Shown here: positions 6,409-9,637 of the stretch, piece by piece
Numbering within the stretch: the first letter of the stretch is position 1
Layout of the letters: each line of letters begins with the position of its first letter
NCBI GenBank assembly: GCA_002414865.1
Contig: DIAQ01000100.1
Location: 23,770-33,406, forward strand
Length of the DNA: 9,637 bases
Origin: a candidate division Hyd24-12 bacterium UBA5074
GTDB lineage: Bacteria; Fermentibacterota; Fermentibacteria; Fermentibacterales; Fermentibacteraceae
Direction: 5' to 3'
Translations under genes and position numbers: made by a program
Notes under the pieces: generated by a model
Databases searched by the model: none
Told to the model about the DNA's origin: nothing
What the model saw: only the letters and a program-made list of their open reading frames with translations

Positions 6409-6437
6409 GTTACACCCCGCTCCGGGAAGCATATAAC
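6409..6437 (+). promoter_or_regulatory. Candidate sigma70-type promoter for corA
   Basis: GTTACA (6409-6414, 4 of 6 matches to TTGACA) and TATAAC (6432-6437, 5 of 6 to TATAAT) are 17 nt apart, in the only AT-rich spot of this intergenic stretch. Transcription would start near 6444, leaving a leader of about 27 nt. The -10 box lies within a small inverted repeat, GGAAG-N7-CTTCC (6425-6441), which could be an operator. Housekeeping promoter consensus in this lineage is not known. Confidence 0.4.
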
Positions 6438-6470
6438 TTCCACGCGACAAACCCGAGGGAGGGATCTGGG

Positions 6471-7535
6471 ATGACCCGCACGCTCCGGGGTCTCGGCGAG
6501 AAGAAGGGCCTGCCGCCCGGCACCCTTGCCCATGGCGAATCCGCCGAGCCCAATCCGACGAACATCAGCATCCTGCGCTGGAACCTCGAGAAATGGGAGA
6601 TCTCCGAGGACTGCCCCTTGGAGTCCATCGTCCTGCCTGAGGAGCCCTGGACCGTCACCTGGATCAGGATCACAGGTCTGGCGGACCTCGAAGCCATCCA
6701 GAAGGTGGGCGAGGTCTACGGCGTTCATCCACTTCAGCTCGAGGACGCTCTCAATGTCCTGGACAGGCCCAAGGTAGAGGAGTCCGACGACGGCATCTTC
6801 GTCTCCCTCAGCTCTATCACACCGGATGGCGAATCATCCCTGACCGAGCACGACCATGTTTCGCTCATCCTCCGCAAGGGCGCGGTGATCACCCTCGAAG
6901 AGGGCGACGCACCTCTGTTCGAGGCAGTCATCAACCGCATGAAGAGGCCCAGCGCGCGCATGCGCCGCTCGGGGCCCGACTATCTCCTGTATGTTCTGAT
7001 GGACGCCATCGTGGACGGGTACTTCTTCTCCCTGGAGAGCATCGCGGGGCGCATCGAAGTGCTGGAGGAGGAGCTGGTCACCGAGCCCGGCCTGGGCATG
7101 CTCGAGAGGATCCACACCCTCAGGAACGAGATGCTGTCCTTCCGCAGGACGGTATGGCCGCTGCGAGAGATGGTGGGCAACCTGTCACGGGTGCATCCGG
7201 GAATGCTCTCCGAGGAGATGGTCCCCTACCTGCGGGACCTCTACGACCACTGCATCCAGGTGATCGAGACCGCGGAAACCCTGCGCGAGATGCTGACCGG
7301 CATGCTGGACATCTACCTCTCCAGCGTGAACAACAAGATGAGCCAGGTCATGAAGGTGCTCACCATCTTCTCGACGGTCTTCATGCCTCTGACGTTCCTG
7401 GCAGGCATCTACGGCATGAATTTCCAGTACATGCCCGAGCTGACGAAGCGCTGGGGCTACCCCGCGGTGCTGGTGCTGATGTTCGGCACAGGCATCGGCA
7501 TGTTCGCATGGTTCAAGAAGAAGCGGTGGCTGTAG
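6471..7535 (+). CDS. corA: CorA-family divalent metal (Mg2+/Co2+) transporter
   Basis: 354 residues, a typical CorA length. CorA proteins are homopentameric inner-membrane channels, usually for Mg2+ influx. The signature YGMNF is at residues 314-318 (GMN 315-317), right after the first membrane helix (about 295-313, TIFSTVFMPLTFLAGI). The second helix (about 331-347) is followed by a basic KKKRWL end. The N-terminal soluble domain (about 31-200) contains the family block HPLQLEDALN-DRPKVE (86-104), and a long stalk helix runs from about 185 to 292. Residues 1-30 are a poorly conserved, proline-containing lead-in. The start is supported by GGGAGGG (6457-6463) 7 nt upstream. It is divergent from the sigma-factor operon and separated from it by 113 nt. 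The last 26 codons are overlapped on the other strand by the ABC transporter frame. Ion choice cannot be settled from sequence. Confidence 0.93.
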   Translation: MTRTLRGLGEKKGLPPGTLAHGESAEPNPTNISILRWNLEKWEISEDCPLESIVLPEEPWTVTWIRITGLADLEAIQKVGEVYGVHPLQLEDALNVLDRPKVEESDDGIFVSLSSITPDGESSLTEHDHVSLILRKGAVITLEEGDAPLFEAVINRMKRPSARMRRSGPDYLLYVLMDAIVDGYFFSLESIAGRIEVLEEELVTEPGLGMLERIHTLRNEMLSFRRTVWPLREMVGNLSRVHPGMLSEEMVPYLRDLYDHCIQVIETAETLREMLTGMLDIYLSSVNNKMSQVMKVLTIFSTVFMPLTFLAGIYGMNFQYMPELTKRWGYPAVLVLMFGTGIGMFAWFKKKRWL

Positions 7536-9277
7536 CAGTCCCCTTCCTCTTGCATGCTCTCCGATGCAACCGAAAAGGCCTCGATCGGTGAAACCTCCCT
7601 GAGCCTTCCATCATCGAGCACGAACAGCTTCTCTGCTCTTTCCAGGTGGGGGGCGTGATGCGATATGATTATTATCACTATGTCATGGAATTCTTTGAAT
7701 AAAGTCTCCATGATTTTCTGAGCAGTCTCCGGGTCGACAGCTGAGAGAGCTTCGTCGAGAATGATCATTTTGGGGTTCCTCAGGAAGAGCCTTGCCATCG
7801 CGATACGCTGCCTCTGCCCTCCAGAGATCTGCCTGTGTCCTTCTCCGAGCATGGTGTCGAAGCCCTCCGGCATTTCTTCTATGAAATCCAGCGCGAGTGC
7901 CTTTCCAGCGGCCGACTTTATTTCGGCAAACGAGGATCCGAGGCGGGACACTCTGATATTGTCGAGAGCTGAAGCGCAGAAGATGTGTGGAGACTGCTGG
8001 ACGACTGCGAGGTTGGCTCTGATGGATCGAATGCTCAGTTCGGAATATGCGATGCCATTTATCTTTATTTCACCCGTCCGAGTCTCATGAAGACGTGAAA
8101 GGAGACTGCACAGAGTCGATTTCCCAGATCCACTGCGACCTACGATCCCTATCTTGCTGAATCCTGTCAGTCGAAGAGAAAGCCCATCAAGGACGTAAGA
8201 TGAACTCCCGTAGCCGAAGGAGACATTATCCAGCTCGATCGTCGAGACTTCCCGGGGAAAGGCGGTCCCGGTGTCGAGTTCCTCCCCCTGGTCGCGGTCG
8301 GTGAGTTCGAAGATCCTCTGTGCTGCACCGAGACTGGCGCGTGATGTGCTGCTGAAGACGAGGAGAGTGTTTATCGGGCCCAGCGACAGTCCCATGTAGT
8401 TCCAGAAGGCAAGAAGGCTCCCGAGTGACATGTCGCCTGCTATGACTTTCAGACCGCCGAACCAGAGCAACGCCCCGGTGAGAACCCAGGTCGCGGCTTC
8501 AGTGGTCGACACAAGGCTGAGTATGGAGGCGAATCTGACTCTTGCCTTTCTCAGCAGTTCCAGCGACCTGCAGACCGATTCCCTTACAAACGACTGTGCA
8601 CCAAGCAATCTCGATTCTATGAGTGAATCCCAGAAATCTGCGACCGCATTGGAAGAGAATGCGATGCTGGTCTGTAATGAATTGGATGCCTTCTGGATCG
8701 GCCTTGTCAGATCCTTGACGAAGAAGGACATGGCCACTAGGGAGCCGAGAATGAAGACGGCCAGAACTGGATCGAGAATGTACATGAGGATTGTGACCGC
8801 AATCAGCATCAGTAATTGCGTTAGAAGCTGGATAAGGACGTCTCCATAGAGCCCGCCCATGGTCTCGATATCCTGGAAGAGAACACTGATGACTTCGCTG
8901 GAACCGGTCTCGAGCGCGGCTGCGGTCCTCTTCTTCGAGAGAGAGTCGATTACGGAGACTCGCAGGTTTTGGAGGGTTCTCTCCTTAATGCGGGCAAACA
9001 CGATTTTTTGGACGGAACTCATGCACACCCGTCCAATGGCTGCGCCTGCGAGAGTCACAGCGCTGAGCGCCAGGAATCTGATGGAGGCTCCTGCACAAAG
9101 CCCGTCAACAAGCACCTTCTGGATCCATGGATTGGCAACCCATAGAGCGGTTGTGATCAGGGTGAGAAACAGTGCCAGGACCTGCAGCTTCCATGTAGGC
9201 TTGAGATATGCGAGTGATCGCACGAGCATCGACCTGTTCGTGGCGGTTCCAGGCTCTGATCTTCTCCTCGAACCCAT
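7457..9277 (-). CDS. ABC transporter, fused permease and ATP-binding protein (exporter type)
   Basis: 606 residues. An N-terminal exporter-type membrane domain has about six spans (roughly 31-49, 67-82, 148-168, 171-187, 262-280, 286-308). The ATPase domain runs from about 345 to 565: Walker A GRSGSGKST (380-388), Q-loop VVQQSPHIF (425-433), signature ISGGQRQR (484-491), Walker B MIILDE (504-509) with catalytic E509, D-loop SAVD, and H-loop histidine 540. All catalytic residues are intact. No C39 peptidase domain is present. It would work as a homo- or heterodimer in the inner membrane; the substrate (lipid, drug or peptide) is unknown. The start is supported by GGGAG about 11 nt upstream. 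Residues after about 565 are an unconserved tail, of which the last 26 are read antisense to corA, suggesting the original stop was lost. Base composition is markedly lower in GC than neighbouring genes. Confidence 0.9.
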   Translation of the reverse strand: MGSRRRSEPGTATNRSMLVRSLAYLKPTWKLQVLALFLTLITTALWVANPWIQKVLVDGLCAGASIRFLALSAVTLAGAAIGRVCMSSVQKIVFARIKERTLQNLRVSVIDSLSKKRTAAALETGSSEVISVLFQDIETMGGLYGDVLIQLLTQLLMLIAVTILMYILDPVLAVFILGSLVAMSFFVKDLTRPIQKASNSLQTSIAFSSNAVADFWDSLIESRLLGAQSFVRESVCRSLELLRKARVRFASILSLVSTTEAATWVLTGALLWFGGLKVIAGDMSLGSLLAFWNYMGLSLGPINTLLVFSSTSRASLGAAQRIFELTDRDQGEELDTGTAFPREVSTIELDNVSFGYGSSSYVLDGLSLRLTGFSKIGIVGRSGSGKSTLCSLLSRLHETRTGEIKINGIAYSELSIRSIRANLAVVQQSPHIFCASALDNIRVSRLGSSFAEIKSAAGKALALDFIEEMPEGFDTMLGEGHRQISGGQRQRIAMARLFLRNPKMIILDEALSAVDPETAQKIMETLFKEFHDIVIIIISHHAPHLERAEKLFVLDDGRLREVSPIEAFSVASESMQEEGDCYSHRFFLNHANMPMPVPNISTSTAG

Positions 9278-9637
9278 GTCAAAGCTTCTCCCAGCTTGAT
9301 GGTCGGGCCAGGTTCATTGATTGCATGAGGCATTGCTGGAGGCGTCCCGGAGGAATCACTCCGCCGGAGCCAACCTCACGAGCATCTGATTGGTGTCATC
9401 GTCTTCCAGGATTGCATAGACTCGATCGGGATCGGCAATAAAAAAGCTGACGTCCCACAACCCTGAGGTGTCTATCCGGGCCTCTGATGTACGGATCAGC
9501 GATCCATCAGTGGTCGAATAGATGTCGAACATGAATCCGTCTAGATCACCCCGCTGGACCCACAGCTCCTCACCGTCATCCGTGACCCACATCTCCTTTA
9601 CAGGCTCTCGCCATGGTCGTGGCTCGTAGACGTACTC
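7536..9637. other. Lower-GC block (probable acquired or accessory segment)
   Basis: Hand counts on sampled 60-base lines give 48% (7621), 52% (8161), 45% (8581) and 55% (9421) GC here, against 78% (2221) and 65% (6901) to the left. The change comes right at the end of corA. It covers the ABC transporter and the propeller fragment. No transposase, integrase, tRNA or flanking repeat is visible to explain the mechanism. Confidence 0.5.
9356..9637 (-). CDS. C-terminal end of a probable beta-propeller protein, 5' partial
   Basis: 93 residues are visible, and the frame is open through the window edge, so the start lies beyond 9637; the ATG at 9592 is internal. The sequence shows repeating propeller-like strands: MWVTDDGEELWVQR, then FDIYSTTDGSLIRT, then a DVSFFIADPDRVYAIL strand and a final NQMLVRLAPAE. 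The pattern W-V-(T/x)-DDG-x-LWV followed by FDIY---DG is usual for the last blades of six-bladed NHL/SMP-30-like propellers of diderm bacteria. No catalytic residues can be assigned, and any signal peptide would be outside the window. It ends 78 nt upstream of the ABC transporter on the same strand, so co-transcription is possible. Propeller identity is an inference from strand pattern, not from a long match. Confidence 0.6.
   Translation of the reverse strand, partial: EYVYEPRPWREPVKEMWVTDDGEELWVQRGDLDGFMFDIYSTTDGSLIRTSEARIDTSGLWDVSFFIADPDRVYAILEDDDTNQMLVRLAPAE

Noticed and set aside
6410..6441. Possible ECF-type autoregulated promoter on the minus strand (GGAAGTT at 6441-6435 with GTGTAA at 6415-6410).
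   Set aside because: The spacer is 19 nt rather than the usual 15-17, and the -35 differs from GGAAC at the key fifth base. Too weak to list as a promoter.
6358..6450. Upstream extension of the DUF6249-like gene to an ATG at 6450, giving 31 more residues.
   Set aside because: The extension is not membrane-like, runs through the inverted repeats and the corA promoter region, and has no ribosome site. The ATG at 6357 has a well-spaced one.
7550..7569. TTGCAT-N8-ATGCAA hairpin 15 nt after the corA stop, considered as a terminator.
   Set aside because: The 6-bp stem is AT-rich with a long loop and no T-tract on either strand; it also lies inside the ABC reading frame.
9229..9330. A short minus-strand reading frame from the ATG near 9330 (MPHAINEPGPTIKLGEAL...) just upstream of the ABC gene, considered as an exported-peptide precursor.
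   Set aside because: It has no Shine-Dalgarno site, runs out of frame into the ABC gene, and fits no known leader consensus (lasso-type spacing of P, G and T is wrong). Chance is the better explanation.

Overview
The window is high-GC bacterial chromosome that is almost entirely coding. It has strong Shine-Dalgarno sites, tight or overlapping gene junctions, and frequent AGG arginine codons. An outer-membrane beta-barrel gene of the CBM9-like/DUF5916 type, a zinc-finger anti-sigma factor, an ECF sigma factor and a DUF6249-like membrane protein point to a diderm. The mix fits an uncultivated lineage near the FCB/Gemmatimonadota part of the tree better than a model organism. That placement is inference from gene content only.

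Region A (1-4957, + strand) is a compact five-gene run. It holds a 5'-truncated DUF523-DUF1722 protein (TudS-like [Fe-S] desulfurase domain plus YbgA-like domain), a flavin reductase/flavoredoxin, a DUF5916 outer-membrane barrel with an N-terminal CBM9-like domain, a cysteine-rich DUF169 protein, and a rubrerythrin-like diiron ferritin-fold protein. Gaps are 17, 21 and 25 nt, and the last pair overlaps through TTGA, so one transcript is likely. Four products look cytoplasmic and redox- or metal-related; one is exported. A nested palindrome (4959-5005) sits where this run meets the next operon tail to tail.

Region B (4994-6357, - strand) is a three-gene regulatory operon read right to left: a DUF6249-like membrane protein, an ECF sigma factor, and a membrane-anchored zf-HC2 anti-sigma factor. 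The junctions overlap by 11 and 23 nt, which suggests translational coupling. The leader of the first gene carries a perfect 9-bp inverted repeat whose start-proximal arm covers the Shine-Dalgarno sequence.

Region C (6358-7535) is a divergent intergenic stretch with a plausible sigma70-type promoter, followed by a CorA-family divalent-metal transporter on the + strand.

Region D (7536-9637, - strand) is visibly lower in GC. It carries a full exporter-type ABC transporter (fused membrane and ATPase domains) and, upstream of it, the C-terminal end of a probable beta-propeller protein cut by the window edge. The ABC reading frame runs 79 nt into the 3' end of corA on the opposite strand. With the composition change, this suggests a recombination or acquisition boundary near 7.54-7.58 kb.

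No tRNA, rRNA, CRISPR array, insertion sequence or tandem repeat array was seen. No gene-free stretch exceeds about 115 nt.
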